Shown: positions 33,813 through 44,388, numbered from the stretch's first letter. The stretch: 64,000 nucleotides of DNA from Gracilaria gracilis (GCA_030374805.1 JARGSG010000193.1:1-64000), one strand, 5' to 3'. Numbers and translations are program-made. Notes: generated by a model from the sequence alone, not told the origin.

Positions 33813-36009
33813 TTAGTTTCCCTGGGCTTCCGCCTGCGGCGGCTGCTCAGGTTCCTCGACCACAAGTGCTTGGGCACGTTGGCCTTGGGGTCCCGGAACA
33901 GTGGTGTTTGGATCGTCCACGACGCGGTGTGCCGGTGCTACCGGATGAGCCGGCTGTGCCGGAGCAGGCTGGTATATCGGCGCGGTGGGTACAACGTGGG
34001 CGAAGTCCGTCTTGGCACGGAGATACGACGTCATTGGGACGGAACGCTTCTCTTCTGGAGTGAGGGCCTCATACTTCACCGTCACATTGCCCAGGTCTCT
34101 CAGGGAGAGGAGGCACTGGGGTGACGTGTGACAATGGGTATAGCAGAGATGGCATATCAGCGCTATCAATGCTTGCTTACCCTGTCGGAGGGGTCCACTC
34201 CGGTTATCCGTGAAACGTCCGGCTGGGCGGGTGTCCTGTCATCCTGGTCGTTTGAAGTGGGTTCCTCCGTTCGAGTACGGGATGTAAGGCCCGCGAACTC
34301 GGGGGGCATTGGCATAAAGCACGGTGCCTTCCTGAGCGGTCTCGAAGGAGGCGTCCGTCGTCGACGGAAGGTCCGTTGTCGGAATGGAGGCGATATCGCC
34401 GTGGGCGAGCTGGACGTTATCGTACTTTTTCGGAGGTGCTTCATCCGCGACGAGCGAGAGAGATGGGGATTTCGTCTTCATCAACAACGCCTTGGCGGAC
34501 TTAGACCCAGTACTCGGAACTCTGGCGCGGAGGGAGTCACCATGGGCTCTTGCATACTGGATGAGCTCCAGGTAGGTGATCTTCCTCCTGTCCTCGCGAT
34601 AGCGGGCGACCAACGTCCGGATAGCCGGGTCGAGTCCGTCGATGAACATCGTACAACGCTCTGTAGTGGGATAGACATTACCACAACGCTGGAAAGCCTT
34701 GTTCAGGCGTACCGAAAATCGGTTTCCGTGTCGCCTGAGCGTTGACGTGTGTCTCGCAGAGCGAGTATCGCCGACTGCATGGCACCATTCGTGGCGTATG
34801 ACCGTAACAGGTACTGCACCGCTTCGGGCCAGCAAGTAACCCCTCCTTCGGAGGCACGTGAAGAACCTCTTACAGAGTGATATTGGTCCTCGGCCACACC
34901 ACGTAAGAAATACGGTAAGGCAATGTAGGCCTGTCCCTCATTCATTCCGAGTATATCGGCTTCCGCGACGAAGCGGGCGAGAAAATCTAGCACCAAGATT
35001 GGGTCTTCTCCAGTAAACAACTGGTAGCGAAGCGAGAGCTGCATCCGTTTGATGCAGTCCTTCACCTTGCCCGTAGCACGGGATGTTCGATACAAAGAGG
35101 AGTCTTCCAAACTGTAATACCGGTACGACAAGAGCTTCTCGTAGAGAGGGTTGGTGGGCTTCAAGACTTTCAAGCCCGCGTGCTTCCGTCCTTTTGTATG
35201 AGCACGAACCGCACCTTGAGTGACTGCACACCGCTTACAGCGTGATGCCCGTAGAGCACGGTCATCGTCAGACGACGAGTCTGACGAGTCGGCATTGTCC
35301 GAATCGTTCGGGTCTGCATCCGACGAAGTCGTCGAGTCTGGACCCTGATCTTCCTGTTGGTCTTTCCGCCTGCGGCGGTTCTTCTCGCGTGCCGAGTTAT
35401 TGGCCCTGTGCGATGCAGCGACCGGTTCTGCCGGAGTGGCAGCATCCATTAGGATGGTTTGCTCCAGCATCTCCAGGCGGACTCTTACACGATCAAATCG
35501 GTCCTGAATTCCTTCTACGAAGGCGGCGGGTTGACCAAAGCACTCCAACATTTTGTTGACGTCGGACCGTAACGTACGTAAATCCTCAGAAACACCCGTT
35601 GCAGGGGACTCTTCCGCCTGTTGGCGTAGAATCTTGACCGCCCCTACAATGGAGTTGTGGGCATTGCGCAGCTGACGCAACTGCTCGTCCAGAGTTGTTC
35701 CCTGGGGGGGTTGTCCTTTTCCCGATGGGGCCGAAGCACCGCGGCCGCGGGTGTAGCCGTAGCAGACGGAGCTGCGCCAGCAACGGCTCGGACCGGACCC
35801 GCACCATCAGTAGAGGGAAGCAACGGGGCAATAGGGAGTGTCCAGTGCGCCTATTGTTCGCCCGACGTCTTGGACAGACTATTCACCCCAAGGGTGGAGC
35901 CAGCACGCCTGGGGATGCGTGAGATGAACCGATCATCCGCAGCGACACCACCGCTCTGGGAACGACTGCGAGTAACCGCAGCTTTCGTCTCATACGGTTT
36001 TCGAGACAT
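33813..36009 (-). pseudogene. T2 gag, frameshifted
   Basis: Met at 36007-36009 (MSRKPYETKAA). Broken into frames around 35,800, 34,750 and 34,200. It contains an Arg/Lys run followed by a Ser/Asp-rich acidic stretch (about 35,240-35,400), a capsid-like helical region (FTGEDPILVLDFLARFV, IALPYFLRG, then FSVRLNKAFQRCGNVY) and a cysteine cluster CHLCYTHCHTSPQC near 34,140. It ends LVVEEPEQPPQ. This matches T1 gag in layout. Confidence 0.82.
33816..33822 (-). promoter_or_regulatory. T2 -1 frameshift heptamer GGGAAAC
   Basis: Gag reads CAG-GGA-AAC-TAA, and G-GGA-AAC is a canonical X-XXY-YYZ slippery site directly before the gag stop. The -1 frame is open straight into protease. A downstream pseudoknot was not tested. 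Confidence 0.6.
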
Positions 36010-36108
36010 GATTTCTCAACCAACAGTGCAGCGGGAAACTTCCAGAAGTAGAAACGAAACCTCACAGAGGAAGAACACACACGACTACGTCGTAAACCAA
36101 ATATCCGA

Positions 36109-36126
36109 TTCTAAGTCGGGAGACCA
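36109..36126 (-). other. T2 primer binding site
   Basis: TGGTCTCCCGACTTAGAA on the minus strand, three bases from the LTR. The match to a tRNA T-loop pattern may extend further (GATT upstream on the plus strand). Confidence 0.65.
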
Positions 36127-36129
36127 CTT

Positions 36130-36897
36130 TGTAGTGCAACGCCGGAGGCGGAAAGACACCCCGAAGACGTCCGAGATCTTCCTCCGTTGGAGGGTAGTCA
36201 GCAGACAGAGCCTCTCTGGCAAGGCACGACGAGGTCGGGTGTAAGCCGAGGCCAAGCCGTCACGACAGGCGTAGATAGTTGAGCAGGAATCGGTACTGGC
36301 ACCACGTGTGTGGGTGAACGGGTCCTCGAGAGAGGCACGGGTCCACGGAAGTGGGGCAAAAGAAAAGGAGTCGGAGAGAGCAGGGGATGGAGAGAAGGAA
36401 AAGGAGGAAAGGGCAAAAAGGCTACGGTAAACACCGGGGTTATCCCTGTACAGGGTCGAACGCGACACAAGCGGAAAACACTCCCAGAAATGTGTCCTGA
36501 TAGGTAACGCAGGGAGGATACACTACCCGTAGGCAACGGAGACTCTCTCCTGGAAGGAGTCGATGACCGCCGAAGGCAAAGAAGTATGGAGATAACCCTG
36601 GTTGGGGAACTTTACTGTGCATGGCGGCGAGGTGGCCGCCATGCTAAGTAGCGAGCTCGCGCCAACAGGTAATTAAATAAACTAACAAAATTAGGCCCAC
36701 GCACAGTGGTAATTACCCACGCGCCGTGGCGCCCGTCCCACGTGTACGTGGCGAACCTCCTGGCTCAACCGTGTCTCACGTGTCCTTCCCACTACAGTGG
36801 TTGTTACTATTCATACACTATTATTGGTAGCACCCGTCCGACATGTCTGAATATGACTAAGTAGTCAGAAACTCCCATGCAAGGGCGTTGCACTACA
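36130..36897 (-). repeat. T2 5' LTR (768 bp)
   Basis: TGTAGTGC...GCACTACA with the GTTGT duplication just outside. Confidence 0.96.
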
Positions 36898-36902
36898 GTT
36901 GT

Positions 36903-37475
36903 ATATCGTCTTCATGGCTTTTGACATGTACTTCTTTGCATTGTCACTTCTGAAATGTCTGAGTGGGAGATGCATGTTGTTTTGGATATGATAGAGTGTT
37001 TGTTGGACTCGTGGGGGGGTATCTTTTCGGTCTTTACGGAAGTGAGCGATTGTGAATCTGGTTGCTGCGCAAATGATGAGAAGTATGTGGTTGTTGCCAT
37101 GTCTTGATGTTGGGTGTATCGGCTGGCAGGTGTCGGAGCTCAGGTATTCTTTGGGCTCTAGTTGTGTGTGGTTCGTTTGTGTGGGGCGGGGTGGAGTTTT
37201 CCTGTGCTACATGCGCTGCACCATATGTCGGGGTTCGTTGGTAGACTTGCTGGCATGGTTGGTATGATTTTTCGAGCTGCGGTGAGTGCGAGTTTGTGTG
37301 GGTGAGCGTGGTTCAGTTTGAGATGTTAGTTGTAAACTGTTTGTATGTTCGACTGTTGCCTTTTTGTTGTTGTCGGGTTTGATATTTGTCGGAGTATCTT
37401 GGTCGTATGCTGTCTCTTTCGCGGTTGTGTAACTGGTAGTCTGACTTTGTCCTTCTGTGTCGCTGGTTTCGTTCG
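36903..37475 (-). pseudogene. C1 integrase N-terminal part, decayed
   Basis: Translated pieces resemble copia integrase, with a degraded DNAKKY-like catalytic patch near 36,920. T and G richness on the plus strand is high. Multiple stops. Confidence 0.6.
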
Positions 37476-38237
37476 TTATTTTGTGGCGTTGTCTGTGGTT
37501 TTGCTCTTCTTGTGTTTTGCGCAATTGTTCTTGGCTTTATATTGGAAGGTTCGGGCTGTAAGAGCCGCATGTGGGTATGTCCTTCCTATCATTTCATATT
37601 GGTTATTGGGCGATGGGGCTGTGGCTATGAGAGCGGGGGGGTTTGTTTTCGTATTGTAGACTGTTCCCTTTTGTGCTGTGAACGTAACGAGTCCGTATCT
37701 GGTGGCAAGATCTCTCACTGACAATAGGTTTTTGGTGATTTGTTGGTTTGCCATTGCATATTTGCGGATGCGTTTGTTACTCGGTGGTAGACGGAGGTTG
37801 ATTGTTCCATGGTGGGAGCACTGTGTAGGGGCGGATGTGGCGCACTCGGTTAGCATCGGCTTGTGAAGTAGGGTCATGCCGGGAAGGGCATCTTTGATGT
37901 GGGATGGGTGTGCACCACTGTCCAGGATATACGTACCGTTGAATTCGGTGTTTGCTTCCGATTGGGTTTCATGTTGCTGTGGTTCTGGTGCTGGGTTATC
38001 CTGTGATGCTCCTAGTATGGTCTGGTGTGGGGGAGGGGCGAGTAGGTGTGGTGGATATTGATATGTGTGGGGGTGGTGTGCTTGGTACTGATATTGTGTG
38101 TGGTGGTGGGGCTTGCATCTGATAGATTTGTGAGGGGTAGGCTGGTGCTCTTTGAGCATAATTGGCTTGTGTCTTCGTGAACTTCGGGTGGTTGGGGTCT
38201 CTGCAGTCTTGGTCGGTGTGGTTACAGTATACGCCAA
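37476..38237 (-). pseudogene. C1 protease and pre-integrase region
   Basis: NGTYILDSGAHPSHI contains the copia-type aspartic protease active site (DSGA), followed by LLSVRDLATRYGLVTFT, the usual protease-end motif. Upstream is a His/Pro/Gln-rich gag tail. The frame ends at 37476. Confidence 0.82.
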
Positions 38238-38370
38238 TTGACGTGTGGTAAGAGCATAGGAGATGTGGTAGTACTCGTGGTCGGTTGTAGGGTTGTCCTC
38301 GTCCGTACGGTCCGCGGTAGGCAGGTCTATTGCGGGGTGAGAAAGTTCCTCGATATGTTGGTGTTGATGT

Positions 38371-39039
38371 TTAGGTGGATTGTTGTGGTTTCGCCATAAC
38401 TCCGTAGTCCCCGGTGAATTGCATGTATCCCATGGATGAAGATGCGATGCTTCCTGTTTGGTAGAGTGGGTATATGTCTTTGAACTTCCTTATAAATTCT
38501 TTGATCGTGGCTGGTTTCTTGGAAAGTATGTGGGCCACGATTGGATTATTGGCTGGGGTCTTGCGTATGCCCGTGATGATGAAGTCAACAGTAGTTTCTT
38601 CGTCGCTGATGTTTGGGTATTTGGCTGCGATCATCTTTTGCCTTATGTCGGTGTGGGCTTTGATGAAGTCATCTATTTAGCCTTCGGTTTTGAATGGTAT
38701 GCTTTCTGCTTCCGTCTTCAGATATTGATGGTCCTCTTTTGTTGAACGGTTTATGTGTGAGATAATTTTCTGGACTAGGTCATACGGGGTAGGCCTGTCT
38801 TGCGGGACTATCAGGAGACCAAGTATGTTCGATGGCACACTGGTTAAGACAGCGGACAGTAGTCTGTTTTTCTTTTCATAATAAGTCTCCAGTGATGTTG
38901 GTTCTGTAGGTGGAGTGGGGTTTGATTCTAGGTGCTCAATTGCTTTGATGGTTGCATCATAGGTCTGTAGGGAAAGGTACCACGGTGCATAGTTGCTGCA
39001 GTCAAGCTCTGGTATTTTGTGGGTTTTGTCGGTTTCCAT
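38371..39039 (-). pseudogene. C1 gag, one in-frame stop
   Basis: Start METDKTHKIPELDCSNYAPW (39037-39039). This is a copia gag (UBN2-like) with YLSLQTYDATIKAIEHLE and IKEFIRKFKDIYP. TAA at 38677-38679 interrupts the frame, which then continues to 38371. Confidence 0.78.
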
Positions 39040-39326
39040 GTGTTTGGTGAGGGTGGGTGGAGGTATGTTTGTTGTTTGTGGTGTGTTTGTTGCGGCTGTG
39101 GCTTGTGTGTTGGTTAGGCGGTTTGATTTTTGTGTTGTGTCTGGAGGTTGGTGGGTGTCTGTGGAAGATTGGATGGCATTTTGGTATATGGCTTGTATGT
39201 ACGGGTCTTTTCTGAGTTCGCGGCCAAGCAGGCGTGCTCTTCTGTTGTTTGAGTCCGACGTCTTGGTGATTCTACTGGGTGTGTGGAGTTGTCTGTGGGT
39301 TGGGAGTTGGTGAAAGTATTCGTCGC

Positions 39327-39341
39327 GTGAGGCCCATAATC
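39327..39341 (-). other. C1 half-tRNA primer site
   Basis: The minus strand reads GATTATGGGCCT right after the 5' LTR. It resembles the complement of the initiator-Met anticodon loop (GCCCATAACC), as used by Drosophila copia. Confidence 0.6.
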
Positions 39342-39469
39342 TGTGAGAGTGAAGGCTCTGGCTACACTTTACTTCGCTCTTGGAACTCGTTCCTGGCTGC
39401 TTAAATATCTGCCGCTGACTACTGTAATGTTTGACAGTAACGTCAAAACTTTCAAATGTGTTCTTGACA
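39342..39469 (-). repeat. C1 5' LTR (about 128 bp)
   Basis: Pairs with 11122-11263. The inner edge is set by the primer site, and the outer edge by TTGACA, shared with the 3' LTR. Confidence 0.72.
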
Positions 39470-39525
39470 TTTTCGCCAGTTGTGATATGGCATATTTCTC
39501 TCATCAAGAAGGAAAAGCGAAAACA

Positions 39526-39552
39526 AAACCCACTTGTCTGACAAGTGGGTTT
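39526..39552. repeat. perfect 12-bp hairpin, 3-nt loop
   Basis: AAACCCACTTGT, loop CTG, ACAAGTGGGTTT. Just outside C1, and not part of any recognised gene. Confidence 0.7.
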
Positions 39553-40387
39553 CGCCGAAACCCAATACGCTGTTCATTACAGTGCGAAAAATTCTTTAAT
39601 GTGGTATTGTAAAAACGATACAAACTCTGTGGACGTCATTCCAGGAGAAAACCAACAGATGAGGCGGGTGGTGACAAACCCAGAAGAAAAACACATATGA
39701 TAGGGGATACTAGCCTAAACTGCGATTAAGAAATTTGCTTAACGAAACGAGCACAACCAAGGCACAAAAACAAATTTGCAGCCAAGGATAGATTTCAGTG
39801 GTGTTCGCAGGACATAACCACCGTGAGACACAAGGACGAAATCAGCTGCTACTTGTGAGGGGATGGCGCTATAGAAAACAAGCAAACGGCAGTGTAAATA
39901 CGAGTCCAGCGTCGAAAAAGCACTGCAGCGTCGTAGCAAGGAGGTACGAGACCAGGCTACCGATCGAAGCAAGAGGGAGCCTGTTGTGGGCCGGAGAGGA
40001 ACAAACTGTGCTAAAACGTAAAGTGGGGTTGTCTAGGGAAGATGGTGGGTGACGACTACTGAGGAGGAAGAAGGGTTGGAAGATGTTGAAGGGACGGTCT
40101 TGGAGGGGAAGTGGCCTGCCCGAGTTGAGTTCTCTCGGACGCTCAAACACGATCGTTTACATAGACTCATCTAGTATTGAATAGTCTTCGTAATCAAATG
40201 ACCTAGTCCTTTTCTATTAAATTCCAGCTTGGCATGGCAAGGTATGCCCTAGCTCCCTAGAATATGTGTTATAGGTAGTGTACATCTGCATGAAAGGCTT
40301 TGGTAGCGCATGCTGTAGCCTTATCGTCCAGCGAGTTCCACTGACGTTCTCTGCGACATATCCAATTCAAGGCCGAATGTTGCCACC
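39553..40387. other. intergenic, no gene recognised
   Basis: About 830 bp, AT-moderate. Short ORFs are on both strands (such as 39739-39972 minus) without domains. Nothing else seen. Confidence 0.4.
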
Positions 40388-40399
40388 TTGGTGACACCA

Positions 40400-40855
40400 A
40401 TGACCGATGATGATACCGACCGATCAGATGTTTCGCGAGCAACGTTAATTACCGTGATTGAAACCGAAACGCCAGAATCTACAACTGCTTCTATTCAGCG
40501 TGAAGAACGGGAGGCGAAGGACGATGGTTATGACCTCTCGGAATTTGAGGAGGCAGAAATCGATGCCGTGGAACGTCTGCTAGGTCGTCTCATTCGATGC
40601 AAGCGAGTGAAATCTGGAGAGACGGAGGCCCTGCGGACAGATTTCGGAGAATTGCCCCCACTATGCGTGCGGGGATTGACAATGGGCATAGCCGTGTGTT
40701 CTATTGCCAAGAGCCGTTCTGTTGACAAGAACGACTCTTTGCAGGGTGTCTACGATGCTCTTCCTTTCGTTCTTGCTTCCAGTTCCAAAGAACCTTCCAC
40801 TTTTTGGTATATGCATGATAGTTGTACTTTTCTGCCAGTCACTTGCTTGTGCTAG
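40400..40855 (+). CDS. hypothetical acidic protein (151 aa)
   Basis: ATG at 40400 (accaATGacc) is preferred over an in-frame one at 40388. The N-terminal half is rich in Asp, Glu, Thr and Ser. A helical acidic-then-basic stretch follows (EFEEAEIDAVERLLGRLIRCKR), then a hydrophobic, Cys-containing tail. I do not recognise it. It could be a host gene remnant or the N-terminal part of a transposon protein. Codon use is unremarkable. Confidence 0.35.
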   Translation: MTDDDTDRSDVSRATLITVIETETPESTTASIQREEREAKDDGYDLSEFEEAEIDAVERLLGRLIRCKRVKSGETEALRTDFGELPPLCVRGLTMGIAVCSIAKSRSVDKNDSLQGVYDALPFVLASSSKEPSTFWYMHDSCTFLPVTCLC

Positions 40856-40953
40856 CACCACTCATTATCACACCACATAACTTTTTTTGCATTTCTTCTT
40901 TGAAGCGTAGGTGCCCCACAACTATTTCTATTGTGCAGCGACGATGCATGGTG

Positions 40954-41117
40954 GTGGGCGCGGTGGTCAGCGCGATGGCCGCGGTGGGTGCGGTGGCTGG
41001 CCCGGTGGCCGCGGTGAGCGCGGTGGGCGCGCGTGCCAGCGCGGTGGCTGCTGTGGGCGCGGTAGTGGCGCAGTGGTGGGCGCGGTTGCCACAGCTGGCG
41101 CGGTGGCGGGCGTGGCG
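40954..41117. repeat. degenerate 9-bp GC-rich minisatellite
   Basis: About 18 units around GCGGTGGGC or GCGGTGGCC. All forward frames are open by composition, giving Ala-Val-Gly type translations, so ORFs here are not evidence of coding. Confidence 0.7.
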
Positions 41118-41192
41118 GCGTCGATCCAGATGGAGCGCACCGTAGAAGCTGCGCTGTGACATCTCGGTCGAGATATGAAAACAAATGTTTCG

Positions 41193-41593
41193 GGGGTGTC
41201 TCACGGTGTTTTGGGACACCCCCTACATTCCACCACCACACGTGACAAAGAATTTTCCCAACTGCAATCACCTGCACTGACTCAGCAGCCGCAAAGCAGA
41301 CATTGGTCACAAAAACTGCGACGTAGAGGAGAAACATGCAAATATACTTCATTTCGACTGCCATTTTCGCAACAATTTTGTTCAGTTTAACACTGTAGTT
41401 GGCAAGAGCATTGAATCATTTGGCAATTCGCCGGTACGCGTTTGCTATATAAAGGCAATTCTGGGCCAATGCATTGCAGAACCTACGTATACACATTTAA
41501 GAGATGTTACAAGGACTTTTTACCTAACAAATCATGGGGCTTGTGAAGAATGATTAGGGGGGAGGGTTGTCCCGACAACGCCTGGGACACCCC
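41193..41593. mobile_element. possible small inverted-repeat element
   Basis: GGGGTGTC...GGGACACCCC at 41193-41222 and an imperfect inverted partner at 41565-41593 (about 21 of 29 positions). A TATATAAAGG box at about 41447 lies between. The ends recall Tc1/mariner-type terminal repeats, but no target duplication was found. Confidence 0.25.
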
Positions 41594-41606
41594 TGAGGTG
41601 GAGAAT

Positions 41607-41633
41607 CCCCATATCTCCGATGGAGATATGGGG
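41607..41633. repeat. perfect 12-bp hairpin CCCCATATCTCC / GGAGATATGGGG
   Basis: Loop GAT. A weaker relative (CATCTC-GGTC-GAGATATG) occurs at 41160-41177. Confidence 0.7.
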
Positions 41634-41692
41634 CAGAGCGCAGCGTGGAATCTGCACTCAAATGCTGCCTCCTGCGCCCGTTGATGCTTCGA

Positions 41693-41794
41693 GCGCCGCC
41701 GAAGGCGCAACATGAGTACAAAGCGGCGGCGCGGTGTCGTGCCGCGCCGCCAAATGCACAACACGAGCACAATGCGGCGGCGCAGTATCGTTCC
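41693..41794. repeat. tandem duplication of a 51-bp unit
   Basis: Two direct copies (41693-41743 and 41744-41794), each beginning GCGCCGCC and containing GCGGCGGCGC. About 80% identical. 51 bp keeps frame (17 residues). Confidence 0.75.
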
Positions 41795-41904
41795 GCGGCC
41801 CGAGCGCTGCTACAACTACTGCCGCCAGCGCTACTGCACTACCGTCGCTACCACGATGAAGAAGGCACTGTTAGGCGCAGCTAATGCGAATACAAGCAAG
41901 CAGT

Positions 41905-42332
41905 TTACTCAACAACACGGACCTTCAACAGTTCAATCAGCTGTGACACGTCTCTTGCGGGCTTTTTGGACATTGCGGTCGCACGAACGCCGACACGTAG
42001 CCCAAACAGAACCTCACGAAGATACACAGTTGGTAAACGGGCGCAAAGAATATGCAGTACGTTATCAACAGAACGGAACGAGATCTTCTGACGCACAATG
42101 TTCCGCAACATGCCCCGAAACTCCACCATTAGCTTCGGTTACCAAGAGATAGTAGCGCTAACGCGGGAACCCGTGGACTGGCACGAACTTTTCACTGCCT
42201 CGTCGTCGACTAACGGGCAGCGGAGAGTATGTAGGTCAGCAATATCATCATCAGTGGCTTCAGCCACCAAAACGGTCGCGTTGGGCCTATTGTTTGACAT
42301 TAGGTGGGCGGCGTTCGTTCGGCTTGCGGCCG
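41905..42332 (-). pseudogene. possible degraded gene, unknown
   Basis: From MSNNRPNATVLVAEATDDD (42330) a frame runs to a stop near 42153. It is followed by a coding-like stretch RGMLRNIVRQKISFRSVDNVL to 41905. Composition looks protein-like and basic. No domain recognised; this may be coincidence. Confidence 0.25.
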
Positions 42333-42355
42333 GATTGAAGCGGACAAAGAACTAA

Positions 42356-44170
42356 TGGCGGCTTAAATGGGATTGAACATGACCAAGGACATATACCAAG
42401 ATAATATGAGACATGGTGTCCTTAGTGACAATCTGATATGTGATGGCAAGAAGGCTACGGTATTTAGTTACCAAAAACATTCCATGTGACTCAGCTCTAT
42501 ATAAACCCCCGAATTGAACCGTCACTACAATCTAAACTCGGGCAGACCACTTCCCCTCGACGACCCTCCCCCAAAAGTTCTACCGACCATTCTTACTCCT
42601 TCTTTGTCTTCACCTTCCACCCTCCTTAGGCAGCCACCCACTATCCTTTAGCGCATTCTGTGCCTTTTTTTGCCACCAGCCGTTCTACACTTCACTTCCT
42701 ATCGGTGGCCCGGTTTCCCGCCTACATATCTAGAGTTGCAGTGTGTGGCCCTCCGTTGGGATTGCTTGCACATTGTAAACGAAGTTTTTGTCTTCATTCG
42801 CGCAGTTTTTCAACGGACGTGCGGCGTGATTGGCCTTCTTTTGTTTTTTTGATTGTCGCTTACTCGCTATTTCGTATTATTTGCTTTGGCTCATCTCTGA
42901 GCTACAATGTTTTCTTTCGCCGTTTTTGGCTGGTACCATCTGGAATTTGTGTTGTTTTCTCTAAGTTGGTCACCACCCGCGTCATTTGGTTGCTGTTGTG
43001 ACAAAAATGACGTCCACACGGCTCAAATTGGCTTTGTCGCTGCAACGATGCATCGGTGTTTTACGAGTTCTGGTCTTTTACGCGACCAAAACGATTTGCT
43101 GAAGCTCGACAAGTTGTATCGTTTTTTGTTTCTTTTTTTCATAAAGACGATCAAGGCTATCGAAACCTTGCATGCAGAGGCCTGAAGACGCACTTTTAGA
43201 GAATTTTTGCCACTAAAAAACCGAATTTTGTATATGACCCATCTTTGTTTGTATATGCTTTCGAGTTTGATACGAGGTTCATGCGAATTGTTGGAAAATA
43301 CTTTGTTGTGTACGTTGGTAGATATACACGAAGTACTAAAGGTCCACAGAGCGCTATATAGTATAACAGGGTTCGGCATTTCAAGAGGAGTTAATCTCTA
43401 CAGCTGTGTTCGCGAAAGCTTTTCTATACAGCTGTGTTTGTAAAAAAATTTGACAAATCCTAACCTAATACAATACAACATATGTTTCAAACTAATATAA
43501 TACCTAAATTCTTCGCCAAAGAGGTTTGCGACCGTTTTCTCCAAGAACCCAGCTTTCCGGAGCACTAAGTTTTCAAAAGGTTTTATTCATCACTATCGCA
43601 ACGCTCTCGGAACATCTTTTAGTGTTGGTAAAGCGAGAGACGCAGATCCAGCGTCGTTAGGTAGCCGCGCTGAGCGCAAATTAGATCATCCTTACGCTCA
43701 CTATCGTTCAAATAAATCCATTTCTTCGTTCCTCGAAAATCTATTTCTTTCAAGGTCGGAAGGAAAACCCTTTTGAAAGATCAAGCTTTTCTCAAAGTTT
43801 TTACATTCTCTTTTTGCAGAAGTGAAATTTCTTCCCCTCCTCGTAGTTCGAAGTGCTGTTTGATTAGGTGTAGACGTATATGTGGTAATTGCTGTTTGGC
43901 GATCACGATCGCTTTGCGAGACAGTATTTAAAATGTAGAGACATTATCTAAAAGTTCATCAATATCTCGAGCTTGAGGACACCGGTCGCGTTGATATTGC
44001 TCGCAAGACGACCGATGATCAATGACCGATGACAGTGGGAGTAACCTGAAATACTCAAAATCCTGTTTTTCTGGGCACACGATTGTGGACATTTTAATCA
44101 GAAACAAGAAGACAGTGCTTTTGTTATTTTCCATTTGTGATTTTAGGTTTCTCCCAGTGCTATAACGCGA
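42356..44170. other. 1.8 kb with no supported gene
   Basis: A TATATAAA box at 42498-42505 is followed by a C/T-rich stretch (42540-42720), which could be a promoter or LTR fragment. Short ORFs at 42660-43001 and 43023-43379 lack domains. The rest is AT-rich. Confidence 0.4.
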
Positions 44171-44175
44171 CTTTT

Positions 44176-44388
44176 TATCAGAAGGAGAGGCAGGTTGGAA
44201 ACAAGACGATGTGAGTTGAGGACTGCTTTTGTAGAGTCTGAGATAGCAGTCCTCCATTTATAGGCAAACAAAACACACGAGAGCATGGAGATAGTAGTTC
44301 TATGCTCTCGTAAACAATACAAGTTCAAATACAATGAAAGGTCACGTAAGTGATAACACAAAGGTTCAAATATTCAAAGTCACTCAGA
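44176..44388 (-). repeat. C2 3' LTR (213 bp)
   Basis: Starts TATCAG and ends CTCAGA on the plus strand. The minus-strand TATA box CTATAAAT lies near 44,258. Two stem-loops are present: 44218-44227 pairs with 44245-44254, and 44278-44287 pairs with 44302-44311, each with 10-bp arms. The pol stop (44380-44382) is inside it. The purine tract GAAGGGGGC precedes it on the minus strand and is coding. Confidence 0.92.

Larger units (their letters stand above)
25467..36897 (-). mobile_element. T2: second chromodomain Ty3/gypsy family (11,431 bp)
   Basis: Two 768-bp LTRs (25467-26234 and 36130-36897), perfect 8-bp terminal repeats TGTAGTGC/GCACTACA at the right LTR, and target duplication GTTGT (25462-25466 and 36898-36902). 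Minus-strand order is gag, protease, RT/RNase H, integrase with a long linker and chromodomain, then an opposite-strand ORF next to the 3' LTR. It has the T1 layout, primer site and gag cysteine cluster, but little nucleotide identity and none of the CCGNNCGG enrichment. It is inserted in the integrase region of C1. Confidence 0.96.
11122..39469 (-). mobile_element. C1: old Ty1/copia element split by nested insertions
   Basis: After removal of T1b (11374-22564), T2 (25467-36897) and one copy of each target duplication, about 5.7 kb remains, normal for Ty1/copia; about 0.7 kb of that is the inserted solo LTR. Order on the minus strand is 5' LTR (39342-39469), initiator-Met half-tRNA primer site, gag, protease, integrase, RT, RNase H, 3' LTR (11122-11263). 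The coding sequence reads continuously across the two T insertions once they are removed. No target duplication was found around C1 itself, and its LTRs differ by substitutions and indels. It is therefore the oldest element of the nest. Confidence 0.9.

Noticed and set aside
11117-39474. Target duplication for C1
   Set aside because: TTAAC versus TTTTC; no match, so the insertion is not proven by duplication.
40911-41159. 82-aa Gly/Arg-rich ORF
   Set aside because: Product of the 9-bp repeat, open in every forward frame.
42660-43001. 113-aa Phe/Leu-rich ORF
   Set aside because: T-rich composition, no domain or start context; possible chance.
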